From: Ectocarpus siliculosus
Taxonomy: Eukaryota; Sar; Phaeophyceae; Ectocarpales; Ectocarpaceae
Assembly: GCA_000310025.1 (NCBI GenBank)
Contig: FN648498.1
Location: 664,099 to 728,098 of the forward strand
Direction of reading: 5' to 3'
Length of the DNA stretch: 64,000 nt
In this document: positions 11,980-23,600 of the stretch, piece after piece
Layout of the letters: each line of letters opens with the position of its first letter
How positions within the stretch are numbered: position 1 is the first letter of the stretch
Notes under the pieces: generated by a model
Seen by the model: only the letters and a program-made list of their open reading frames with translations
The model's database searches: none
Told to the model about the DNA's origin: nothing
Translations under genes and position numbers: made by a program

Positions 11980-13906
11980 TTCTTCGCTTCAGGTGCTACC
12001 TTGGTTCTTGGTTCCTTTCGACCCAGGATGATCTGCTAGCTGGCTTCTCCACCATGCGTCGAGTACGCGGAACGTGTGTGCTGCTGCTGTTGTGGAGATC
12101 ACGGGGGGGGGGCCTCGGTGGTATTGGTACATACAACAACCCGTGGGGTCTACACGAACGAATCACGAAGCCCCCAACTGTCTGTTCCCTGTTTGAGTGC
12201 TGTGCTGTTCTGTGTTTGATTTGAATCCATCCATGTCCCAGCAGACACGTTGTAGACTATAGCTGTGAGACCACGTCTGGACGCTAGGCGATAGAGGGAG
12301 GTGAGTGAGCTGTTCGGAGGTACGGGGGTCTTGCTCACCTATGGTGTCGTTGCTGCGATAGCGCGTTCGAACAGTGCTCGAGCTGCTGCTGTACACGGCT
12401 CTGCTGCACCATATCGTCTGTGTGCGAATTTGTCCACGAAACGATGTGCCCGACGGGATGGCGGCTCGTTCTGTTCACTCCGTGCATTGTCGTCTAGACT
12501 GGTCTAGACGTCCAACCTCTGCCCGTGTGAAGGTGTGCAAAGCACTTGTGGTTGGTCACCACCGGGAGTTAGTCATTAGTTATTTACAGTTACAATTCGA
12601 ATCAACACACCCGCGAGTATTCATGTGTCGCGCGTGCTGCCGTTTGAGTGGGGAGGGGCGGAGGGGGGAAAGGCAGCGACGGACACAGACGCCACAGAGC
12701 GAGAGAGCCAGAGTCACAAACAGCATGTGGGTGTGGTGTATCAGTGCAGATTGCCTGTGGTTACTTCGTTACACCTATTTCTGTCCCTGTGTTTATCGCG
12801 TGGTCTGCATGTACTTCTATTTGTGTGTGCCCGTCACGGAGTCTAGACAGGAAGTCGTGTTCAATTTTCAAGTCAAACAGCGTAAATTTGAATTTGACGC
12901 GTTTACCCTACAGCAAAGAGAGCGCGTCTCCTGTCTGTGGCTATGTACATCGAAGACGCTGCAGTTAGAATATGACTGGAACACAGAGCATCAGGAATGA
13001 TAAGTCTATAGCAGCTCTGTCTTCGTAACGCATCACAACTGCTGAGGTCTAGTGACGGCCTGTCAGTAACTCTTCAGGTCAAACCGGATGTCGAAGGCTG
13101 GGCTCGCACCCTGGATTAGACTCACACCGAACGAACCCAACCCTAACCAACCCTAACCCTCACCCACGGCCAACGCACGGCCTAGCGGCAGCGAACTGGG
13201 CGAGAACGGCGAGAGGGCACTGGAGAGGGTTAAGGCTAGGAACCAACGCCCGACCAATCAGAGGGCGTGGAACCGCGTAGATAAGAAGAGTCACCAACAG
13301 ACCGTCAAAACTACTGTGCAACTGCTGTACCCTACCAACCGCCGTTCAGCCCCCCCCCCCCCGGCTCTCCCCTATTCCCATTTATGTGCACACTTACAGC
13401 ACCGAAAAAGAGGTGTGCTTGCAACGCAGGACGGGAGATATGCATACGTACGATATGTCGAATGTGATTGCAAACCAGTGTTGATTCAAACGCCCGTCTC
13501 TGACCGTGTGTATGCCACGGGTTCAAAAACGGAACTAAATAAACAACGCGGGGTGTCTCTTTTTTGTATGCATACCGCCACATGCATACATGGACAGCGC
13601 CAAACGTAGCAGTGCGTGGTCGGTGTCGGTGTCGGTGTACAAATGCTGTAAGTGGAATCCCCCCTCCCTCCCTCCCCTACGTTTTCCGGGTGTACGGGTG
13701 CGCTCCCTTCCCTTCCATTGCGGCAGCCAGTTCTTTCCGTTCAGCACACTGCCGTTCTCCCACATTAACCAAGCCTGGTATTCGTGCACACGCCTTTCGT
13801 TTGTTGTGTTTCTGTGGTCCGTGTGTGTTTTAGAACAAGACTCAGCTTCCAAACGTCCTGGACACCAGTAGATAGTAGACAGCAGATACCCGTACCAAAC
13901 AAGAAG
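11980..13906. promoter_or_regulatory. intergenic spacer between divergent eIF5B and NSE2
   Basis: The two start codons face away from each other over 1.93 kb, so both 5' regions must lie here. I see no TATA box or other core motif that I would defend. A 208-codon open frame at 12374-13000 has no family resemblance and a Cys/Arg-rich low-complexity composition, so I treat it as non-coding. A telomere-like CCCTAACC stretch occurs at 13136-13165. Confidence 0.5.
13136..13165. repeat. short telomere-like CCCTAACC repeat
   Basis: The run reads CCCAACCCTAACCAACCCTA followed by ACCCTCACCC, about three and a half imperfect TTAGGG-type units on the opposite strand. It lies in the eIF5B/NSE2 spacer. 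Confidence 0.6.
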
Positions 13907-16900
13907 ATGCCGCCGTACCGAGGGGGACGAGGCGGGGGGGCTGCTGGTGGGGTGCTGTCGCGCGGCGCTGTACAGCAAGACAATCAGATGAAAGAAATCT
14001 TGGACGACATCACTGCAGGAACCAAGGAGTTGGCTGGCACTGTGGGGATGCAGGAAAACAGGTTAGTGTGCTCAGAGCAAGCACAGCAGGTGGCTTTGTA
14101 TCGGTGGAGATTTGTGGTGATCCATGGCGTATTATGGGATCCAAGAGAGTAACGGCTCTTTGCGGCCCGTGCGTCCTTAACCCACCTCGAGATAAATCAT
14201 GTGTGCTTGCCCTTTTCATCCCGCGTGATGCTTCTGGCTTGGTCGAATCTCGTCTGTTTTGTGAACCACTGACGCTGATCGTCAAACAACAACGAAACCA
14301 AACGGCAGCGGCCTGGACAAGGAGGTACACCAGAAGCTGGCGGAGCAGGTGCAGCAGCTCGCTGCTCAGAATGCCAAGCTGGAAATCAAGGTAAGCGATT
14401 GCAACAGCGGGGGAAGCTAACCACCATCGGTTTCATTCACCATGTACAGAATCCTTGTCGGCACAGCATATAAAATAGTATCAGCAGCTTCTGCAATGGC
14501 ACAATAAGCAAGTCGACGGTGCCAATAGAGGATGACATTTTTTTGTCCCTTCCTTGAAAAGCGCAAGGCTACACGGGCGCCGCCGACGCTGTGGACGGTT
14601 CTCTCCGTCACGGCTCCGCTGTCGCGGGCTGGAGACCCGAGCGGGAGCCGAGTTTGCTACAAGGTCGATTTATTCTGACGGGATTTGTTGGTGTGTTTGC
14701 AGAGGGCGGCGACGGCAAGTGCTATGAAGACTCTTGCGGCGGAGGTGGACAAGAAAACAGCCGGGGGCGCGGCGGCGGCGGCGGCAGCAGCGGCTGACGA
14801 CCCGCCACCAGAAGAGGTTGGTCGTTACCATGGCCGTTGTCATGGTAATTACCATGGTAATTACCATGCCATTACCATGTGTGCCTGCGTAGGCTACCCC
14901 TGCTGTATTTACTGTAAGATATCTGTTATTTTGGGACAGTACTCCTACACAGAGTCTCACCTTTGTATTGTAGTCCAGTTTGAAGGCACACACTCTCCGC
15001 TTGTGTGTGCCGCTGAATACTGCTGACATGCACTACGACTGAAGCCCATGTTCTGGTGCTCCGTCTCTGACTACCGTACCTCACCATCTGCACATGTTCT
15101 TCGCCAATGCATGTTCGCCTTGGAACTCTGTGTTTGTGTTTGTGAAAGATGGACATGGCATACTTCCTCGAGAGCATGACCAGCAAGTTGTCGTCCGCTA
15201 TGGAAGGGGCAGACGAAAAGGCACTCGAGTCGAAGGAGTACAAGGACCTCATGAAGATGATCGTGGTGAGTTGGGGGGGTTGGTGCCCACGGCAGCCCGT
15301 AACCTTGAGGTGCAAGCAACGCGGTGACAAAGGTGTTGACAGCGGCGAAACCCTTGCTTTGCACGCGTTGTTTTCTGAAGTGAACTCGTATTCGACACAA
15401 GCGGTTTCGTGTTCCAAACCACGACAGGTAGAATACGTACCCCATGGTTTTTTTGTGGTGACTGCGTGGTGGTAGTTCTTATCATGGCAAAGTATTTCCC
15501 GAGGCAATGTAACTTGATTTCTTCTCTGTCCTGTGCGGTGCTTTTGACCAGTCGTAATGTTAACGTCTATAGCGAGACGATGCGACTTTGATCGGGTTAC
15601 TTCTACACTCTGTTCGAAACATTCAAGCCGTTGCTCTCACATGGCGTTAAAAAAGGACCCGGCGTGACGTTGCTGGTTGTACTGCTGTCCCAACAACCCG
15701 ACAGGCCACGGCCATGGACGATGACGATGACATCATCGTACCAAACGACAACAGGGTCAGTCTCAAGTGCCCCCTCACGTCTAGCACCTTCGTCGACCCC
15801 GTCAAGAACAAAGTGAGTTGTTACGCTTGAGGGAGTGAAGAACGAAGTGAGATATTATGCTTGACGACGGGAAGAACAAAAGTGAGTTACTCTACTTGCT
15901 TTTGTGCAACAGCGGTGCTACCAGCATCGCTCTGCCAGGGGGTTGAGGGGCATGAACACCTCATGGGTGAAACCTTGCTGGCCTTTTGCATCGTTGTTTT
16001 TTTGGAACAGAGAAAACTTGCACGTTTTCCTTGCGAGTTCACACACGTTACACCCGCAGAGAGCAGGGGATAGGTATTCCCCGCGTCGCATGGCTTGTCT
16101 CTTGTCACGCCGCTTGAAGACGGGGTCTGCTGCAGGGGCCGGCACTTTACTCGCTGTTTGCTGTGCATACTGTAGGAAATTCATGGCTTGCCTCCTAAGG
16201 GGAGTGAGTGTAGGAAAGTCATGGCTTGCCTCCTAAGGGGGAGTGAGTGTAGGAAAGTCATGGCTTGCCTCCTAAGGGGAGTGAGCGTAGGAAAGTCATG
16301 GCTTGCCTCCTAAGGGGAGTGATTGTTGTTGTCGTTCGGTTGATAGTCCAGCAATGCAAGTGCGCATCAAGCGCGGGCATTGGGTATTACGTGGGAGACG
16401 GGGGCCTGGTTTATTTTCTGAGAAAGTTGCCTTCGACCCAGGGGTTACCCAGGCTATAATGTACAACCGGTTGCATTACGTATACCCGCCCCCCCCCACC
16501 CTACCAAAGGAATGGTAGACCATCGGTGATCGGTCCTGCGGGAACAACGCTCCGTCCTCTCGAGGACGCGTGTGGTCAATGGTCTAGCCGCTAAGGCATG
16601 CAAAACATAAGAGTACGCCCCCTCCCCCCCCTCCAGGTCTGCGGCCATACGTACGGGAAGAAGGCGATCTTGAACCACATCCGCGTCGCCAAGAACGACG
16701 GGGGGGTGTCTTGCCCCGTTGCCGGTTGCTCGAACAAGGTCGTGAAGGCAGACTTGGTCCCGGACAAGGACATGATGCGCCGGGTGAGTGCTGCCTGCCC
16801 GCCTCTTTGTCGACACGCCTTCTGTGTGACAACGCCTTTCTTTCCAAAGAAGTGGTATCGATCAATACGGAGTGTTCGTACACCAGATGGATGGAGGGAG

Positions 16901-17695
16901 TGGGAGGCAGAACGGGTTGAGGTGTCGACGGAAGAGAGGCACTGGCTTGCCACCCAGTCATGGGGTTCGTCCTCAACAGCACACCGGGCTTGGCATATGA
17001 GGCGCTGGGCTTAGCGTGAATTGCATGGCGACGTATCAAGCTTCAAAGTCGTTCTCTGTAAACGGAAGATGGACTGCTGTATGCGTTTCCCAGAGCGATT
17101 GATCTACAAGGTCATGAACATCGCAGCACGGCAATAACGTGTCTGTGGAGAGATCAGTGATGAAGGAGGACAATTATCCCCTGACAGGCAGGAGGGAAGT
17201 TTGCCGCCGTTCACTTTTCCGGTTCAGAAAAGTAGAGCGGGCTTGGCGTCAGCGCTGCCCTCGTCGTGAGAAACACGCTACAGTATCCGGAGCAAAGGTG
17301 CATGGTCACATCGTTCCTGTCTACAAAAGTTGATTTTCGTTTCGTATTGCCTCCGTTTCGTGTTCCCGACCGAGTAGAGAGCACTGGTTCCACCATTGCT
17401 GCCGCTAGGCACAATGCACGGGCAGGGTTGTAAACCCAAGCACCCCCAACAATAAGTCGCCTTGTGTTTCAACACTTCATGCATACTACACGCGCAGGGT
17501 TGTTTTCCCCAAGCAGCTCCAACGTTAGCGTTGAATGTGGCCTGTGTCTCAACACTGTACGTGATGACCGACTGATATCGTTAATCGCGTGTTTTTGTTC
17601 CGCAGTTAAAGATCGAGGAAAACACGCAGCACACACAAACTGCCCAGGATGCGGAGGACGTCGAAGACGACGACGTTGCAGAATCCTTCATCTGA
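13907..17695 (+). CDS. NSE2: E3 SUMO-protein ligase NSE2/MMS21 (SMC5/6 complex subunit)
   Basis: NSE2 is the SUMO ligase of the nuclear SMC5/6 complex, which acts in DNA repair and replication-fork handling. Exons: 13907-14061, 14309-14390, 14703-14816, 15149-15265, 15705-15812, 16637-16783, 17606-17695. All phases join to 270 residues, a normal length for the family. Residues 45-118 are helical and hydrophilic, matching the SMC5-binding coiled coil, with a polyalanine stretch near 103-111. The C-terminal SP-RING runs from about 176 to 240: LKCPLTSSTFVDPVKNK, then CGHTY with C194 and H196, then CPVAGC with C218 and C223. These are the C-H-C-C zinc ligands of MMS21-type SP-RINGs. The last exon adds an acidic 29-residue tail. 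The start ATG opens a Gly/Arg-rich leader and is the first in frame. The SP-RING exon uses an acceptor formed by the C-rich tail of a dispersed repeat. Identity is firm. Confidence 0.92.
14828..14880. repeat. palindromic tandem repeat in NSE2 intron 3
   Basis: CATGGTAATTACCATGGTAA continues into further TTACCATG units; ATGGTAATTACCAT is a perfect palindrome. The array starts 12 bp after the donor of the exon ending at 14816. Confidence 0.85.
15804..15890 (+). repeat. three tandem copies of a splice-donor segment, 34-bp period
   Basis: AAGAACAAAGTGAGT at 15804 (the real donor of NSE2 exon 5, cut after AAA) recurs as AAGAACGAAGTGAGA at 15838 and AAGAACAAAAGTGAGT at 15872. The first two units also share TTA.GCTTGA after the donor. 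Confidence 0.85.
16172..16323 (+). repeat. 38-bp tandem repeat, four copies
   Basis: The unit begins GTAGGAAAGTCATGGCTTGC and ends CTCCTAAGGGGAGTGAGT. Four nearly identical copies lie in NSE2 intron 5. Confidence 0.95.
16517..16636 (+). repeat. SINE-like dispersed repeat (copy A) ending in a splice acceptor
   Basis: The block starts GACCATCGGTGATCGGTCCT, continues through the 6-bp hairpin GTCCTCTCGAGGAC and GGTCAATGGTCTAGCCGCTA, and ends GCATGCAAAACATAAGAGTA plus a C-rich tail. Copy B at 21997-22113 matches nearly base for base. The GGTCAATGG segment resembles a pol III A box, but no B box is visible, so tRNA origin is only a guess. The C-rich tail runs straight into CCAG, the acceptor of the NSE2 SP-RING exon. 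Confidence 0.8.
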
Positions 17696-18359
17696 TCTGG
17701 AATGATGGGATCAGAACTCACCTGCACCAGGAGATTAAGTATAGGCAAAATATGTAGATATGGTGCATGTAGCCATCGCATATGGCAGGAGACATGCTTT
17801 GGCAGGCGCGAACCAAAGGAATGGATATGCATCGTAACGGAAGCACCAGATTCTAGTTTGCGGAGAGTCGTACGAAAGGTGCAGCTGTCATGTTGACCTA
17901 GCTCAGCTTCAGAGAGATGAGTAATTTACAGGTTCGAGGTTCAACCCCGGCGCATGTTGGTAGAGTACATTTGATTTTCCTCTGTTCTGACCATGTACAT
18001 CGTATAGTTGTCTCTGCGCCGTGCTCTTCATTTGGCGCGCGCGGTGGATGTTGCTTGTTGTTGCTTGCCGTGTTTGGTTGGTCGCGACCATTGACTACGC
18101 GTGTTTTTCGAGACCGAGGGGGGACGTTTCGAGTCTCAACATGGCCAGCTGTCGTCGTTGTGACAATGATTGTTTAGGTTTTCTTCCGACGATTCGATGT
18201 TGCTTGTCTGTAACAGAACAAGTTGCCTGCGTTCTTTGTCTCTCATCGATATTTGTTTTTATGCTTCGTGTTTTAAAAAGAGGAGAAAGGCTGTTTCGCA
18301 TCCCTTGCTCACCTGTTCCGTCCGCAAGGTCATCGGTGAACATGTGAGCATCGTGCAAG
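17696..18359. other. spacer between NSE2 and an unidentified exon
   Basis: It contains the presumed 3' UTR of NSE2 and no further exon that I can support. A short ATG-led frame at 18140 has a weak donor, but its phase does not join the exon at 18360. Confidence 0.4.
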
Positions 18360-18551
18360 ATAGAAGATGGTCTACTACGCACGAAAGGCGCTGACAGCTT
18401 TAGAAACCGCCCGCAGCAATACTTGGTTGGCCCATCCGTTGTGCCGCAGAGGTTCAAGCGTCCTCGAAAGGTACCAGAACGACCGGCTGCGGTTTTCAAC
18501 CAACTCATCACGGCGCTCGACAAGGCTATCTTCCATGAGGTAGGTCCCTAA
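18360..18551 (+). CDS. unidentified terminal exon (partial gene)
   Basis: Only one plus-strand frame across this stretch has protein-like composition: IEDGLLRTKGADSFRNRPQQ, a basic FKRPRKVPERPAAVF block, then NQLITALDKAIFHEVGP and a stop at 18549-18551. A plausible acceptor (GCAAG) precedes 18360, and upstream the frame is closed by a TGA, so an earlier exon is needed but was not found. GAG followed by GTAGGT at 18540 could alternatively be a splice donor, in which case the gene runs on. I do not recognise the family. It lies between NSE2 and the 3' end of RPB6 and is the only element that breaks the strand alternation. Confidence 0.35.
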   Translation: MEDGLLRTKGADSFRNRPQQYLVGPSVVPQRFKRPRKVPERPAAVFNQLITALDKAIFHEVGP

Positions 18552-19014
18552 GCGAGAGGGTATTCCTTCTCCCGGATTCCTCGGAGAGATGATGTTGGGG
18601 CAAACAACAACAACGAAGGCAAACACAGCACTAGACGCCATGTGCTGCCTTCTGGCAGAGCCCCCCCGGCCGAGATGAACGAGTTCGTTCATGAAAAAGC
18701 ACCGATTAGCAGTGAAGAGCAAGACCGACAAAAAGAAAAGAGGGGATTCTGGATTCCGTTCCGTAGAAGGGGGGATATTCTGCGGTATGTACAATCGACG
18801 GCTTTCCTCCATATACGTCTCGACACAGCCAACCCTCCCGAATCTCAAATGCGTCCCCATGACAACCCATTGACTCGCCCAAACCATCACGCAGGCGCGT
18901 AGACACACGCATGAGGTGCAGGGCGAGGTTCCAACCGTTCGAACTACGCGACTCCGGCACACTACATGTTACAAAAAAAGTATGCATAGGCACGACAAAC
19001 TTCACACCGTCCAG
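18552..19014. other. spacer before the 3' end of RPB6
   Basis: No frame here resembles a known protein or continues the exon at 18360-18551. It presumably holds the RPB6 3' UTR on the minus strand. Confidence 0.4.
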
Positions 19015-20633
<1,619 letters not shown>

Positions 20634-23600
20634 ATGGCGCCTGCAAACGACCTCGTGGATCGCTTGAGATCCTCCAGCAAGTTGAGGCAACCAACCCCAA
20701 CAGAGGCAGCGTGGTTTAGTCTCCAAGCCCGCGCGGGGAAGGATAGTGCCCCAGCGGTCGATTCAGCTGCTCGTGTATCAGTGAGACCCAGATGCGCGTC
20801 TCTGTCTCTCATCCTCCGTGAGGTGGACGGCAAGGTGGAAATGTTGGTGATCAAGAGAGCCGTCAGTCTTAGGTGAGAAACATACAAAATACATGCGGTG
20901 TTGGTTGTCACGTATTTCTGCGTACCGGTAGATGGCGGAGAGCGGAGCCATGCACAGTCGACCGCAGGAGTGTCCTTAATGTCATCAAAGAGCGGCATCT
21001 GTCTATCTCGTACTTGTTCCACTCGCTTTTTCGTTATTTTCTCTCTCACTCGCCCTATGTATATCTCCGCCGCCCTACATGATTACTTTGTTCGGGGACT
21101 CCCTGTGCGAGCGCCGGTCAATCCCCTCTCCAATATCATGCTTGCTGATGTGCTCTCTGATGGACTACCTCTTGGCCCCTGGTAGAGACAAATGGAGTGG
21201 ACACATCGCTCTGCCGGGAGGGAGACAAGAGCCAGGAGAGACTGAACTCCAGACGGCCGTGCGAGAATGCCAAGAGGAGGTTGGGATCTCCTTGATGTCT
21301 AGGTATCACAATACAGAGGGCCCCCCGGTATAGTGCAGGTTGAATAGTGCAGGTGCCCGGTATAGTGCAGGTAAAATCTCTGGACACAGACAACGCCCTC
21401 AATAGTGCAGGTCCTGCACTATTGAGGGAGGTTCCGCTATAGTGCAGGCTGGCATCGCGGTGCCCCACAATAGTGCAGGTTGGACACACACACGAAGACC
21501 AACACAACAACCAAGGAGGGAATCATAGCGTGGAAGAGAGCAAGAGTTTCGAGCCAGATGACCTTCACCACAACAAACGACGCGGGGCCACAGAGAAGAG
21601 CTGCCGAAACACAATTGCTGTGCAAGTGATGATGAAAATGATGATGGTGGTGAAAGCACTCCAAAATGAAGTAGAGTGCAAAGTAACAGCCTTGGTAGAC
21701 GCGTGCAGCTTTCTTCTGTTGCTACGGTTTCTGTCCTTCATTCGGAGAATAGCTTAGTCTCCCCCATGCCGCCCCCTTACGGGGTTCCCGTTAATGGCAT
21801 TTACAAGTGTCGTGTGTTTTAACCGCACTGAGACTGCGTCTTTTCATTGGTCAGCCGGTTAGCGCGGTCGATGCTAGTAATAAAGACCCCCCACACACAC
21901 ACGGATAGATGAGGAGGCGGGAAGGGATATCGTTAGGATAGACTGACTAGGGAAGACATTTTTGAGCCACCTTTGGCAAAGTAGGAAGGAGCGATTGACC
22001 ATCGATGATCGGTCCTGTGGGAACAATGCTCCGTCCTCTCGAGGACGCGTGGTCAATGGTTTAACCGTTAAGGCATGCAAAACATAAGAGTACGCCCCCC
22101 CCCCCCCCCCCCCACACACGGACAGCGGACAAAAGCAACACAGAAACGAGGGTACACGTGCTGCTGCAGACCCGAAGAGCTCTACGCAGAGGCGCACCAT
22201 GCCTTGCGCGGACGGTGATCGGGCGATGATAGCAGCGCATTCCTCTAAGCGGGTGCGCCAGGCAGACATGAGGGATTTTCGCGTAGTGCGGGCGGGGGTT
22301 CAGCCGTAGAAAGTAGTGGTTCTTTGTTTTCTTGCAGTGCGCTTCCTGTCGTGTTTTTTTTATTGTCTATTTTTTCGTGCAAGAACGAAGGAGGGCAACG
22401 AGGACTGAGATAAGCTTCGTTAACTATGTATCAACGTAGAAGGGTTGGTTCGCGCGACAACAGTTCAGGGTGTGCAGTACAGAACGAGGCAGGAAGAAAA
22501 TAACGGTGGAACGTGCAAGTAATTTTTCTACAACATCTCTGTGTGTTCGACAAGGGGGAACCACAACGCGTTGCGAGACAGTCTGCCCACGCTAGGACAG
22601 GGCCCAGTACTACTGCAATTCGATGAATTTCGTACCCAGTTAGCCCCTCAAAGCGTGAGCGCCACACAATGAAGTCAAACATCTCCCCACCTGCACTATT
22701 GAGGGACATTCGAAACCTCAATAGTGCCGAACCTGCACTTTTGAGGCACTCTTCGGGGTAGTGCAGGTGCCCGCTATAGTGCAGGAAAAATCTCTAGACA
22801 CACCCCTGCACTATACCGGGCCCCCCTCTGTACTTGTGATTTCCGTGTTGATGTTACGACAACCCAGAAGAGCGTCGCATGAGGCTTGCGCTACATATGC
22901 TCCCCACAAACACACTAGCCGCCCTGAAGATATTATCCCCTGCCTTCACCTCGAATGAGGCTTGCGCTGCATATGCGCTCCACTAAATACAGCAGCAATA
23001 GTCGCCCTGAAGATACTGTTCTCTGCCTTCCCATTACTAGCATGTACATTGTGTTTGTTTCTTGTCTCATTTCCGTCTTGCACCGTGCATGCAGTCGTTT
23101 CGCCCTTCTGGGGAGACTCAAGGACTCCAAGACAAGCACCAGCAAAGACGCGCTCACAGTGTCTTGTTTCGGTGAGATATGAAAATGGTTCCTCGCGAAA
23201 GACTTGTTAGTTTGTGAGTTCTTTATGGTGCCGCTTGCGCGTGTCAACCAGGCGGCTAAAGTTAAATTTTCTTGGGACATATCTTTTGGACCGTCAGTAG
23301 CATCGCGTTGCTGGCAGGACAGGGGCAGCAAGCGGGGAGTGTCCGTGAGGGCAGCGGGATGGGTGAAACAAGGCGCCTGCTGCCCCTGTACAACCTTGGA
23401 GGAAGTTGTAAGCAATGCTACATGGGTGCTTTTGTACCTCCAACATGAAGAAGGATAGGGTCAACCGAGGCACATTCGGTGCCTTGCATACCGTGGTCAA
23501 GTTTTTTTAGCCGTATTCTTCGACACTGCAGTCTAGGCATTTCCTCGGTTAACGGATTACGTACGGTGAAGTTGATGCGCTGCATCAACCCAGTGCACTT

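Noticed and set aside
11436-12224. 262-codon plus-strand frame
   Set aside because: It overlaps eIF5B exons 1 and 2 on the opposite strand, and those have matching splice sites and family-like content.
12374-13000. 208-codon plus-strand open frame in the eIF5B/NSE2 spacer
   Set aside because: No domain, membrane or repeat pattern, and a Cys/Arg-rich composition as expected from chance translation. No splice partner.
17925-17975. tRNA-like T-arm GGTTCGAGGTTCAACCCC
   Set aside because: No complementary T-stem, D-arm or acceptor stem can be drawn at proper spacing.
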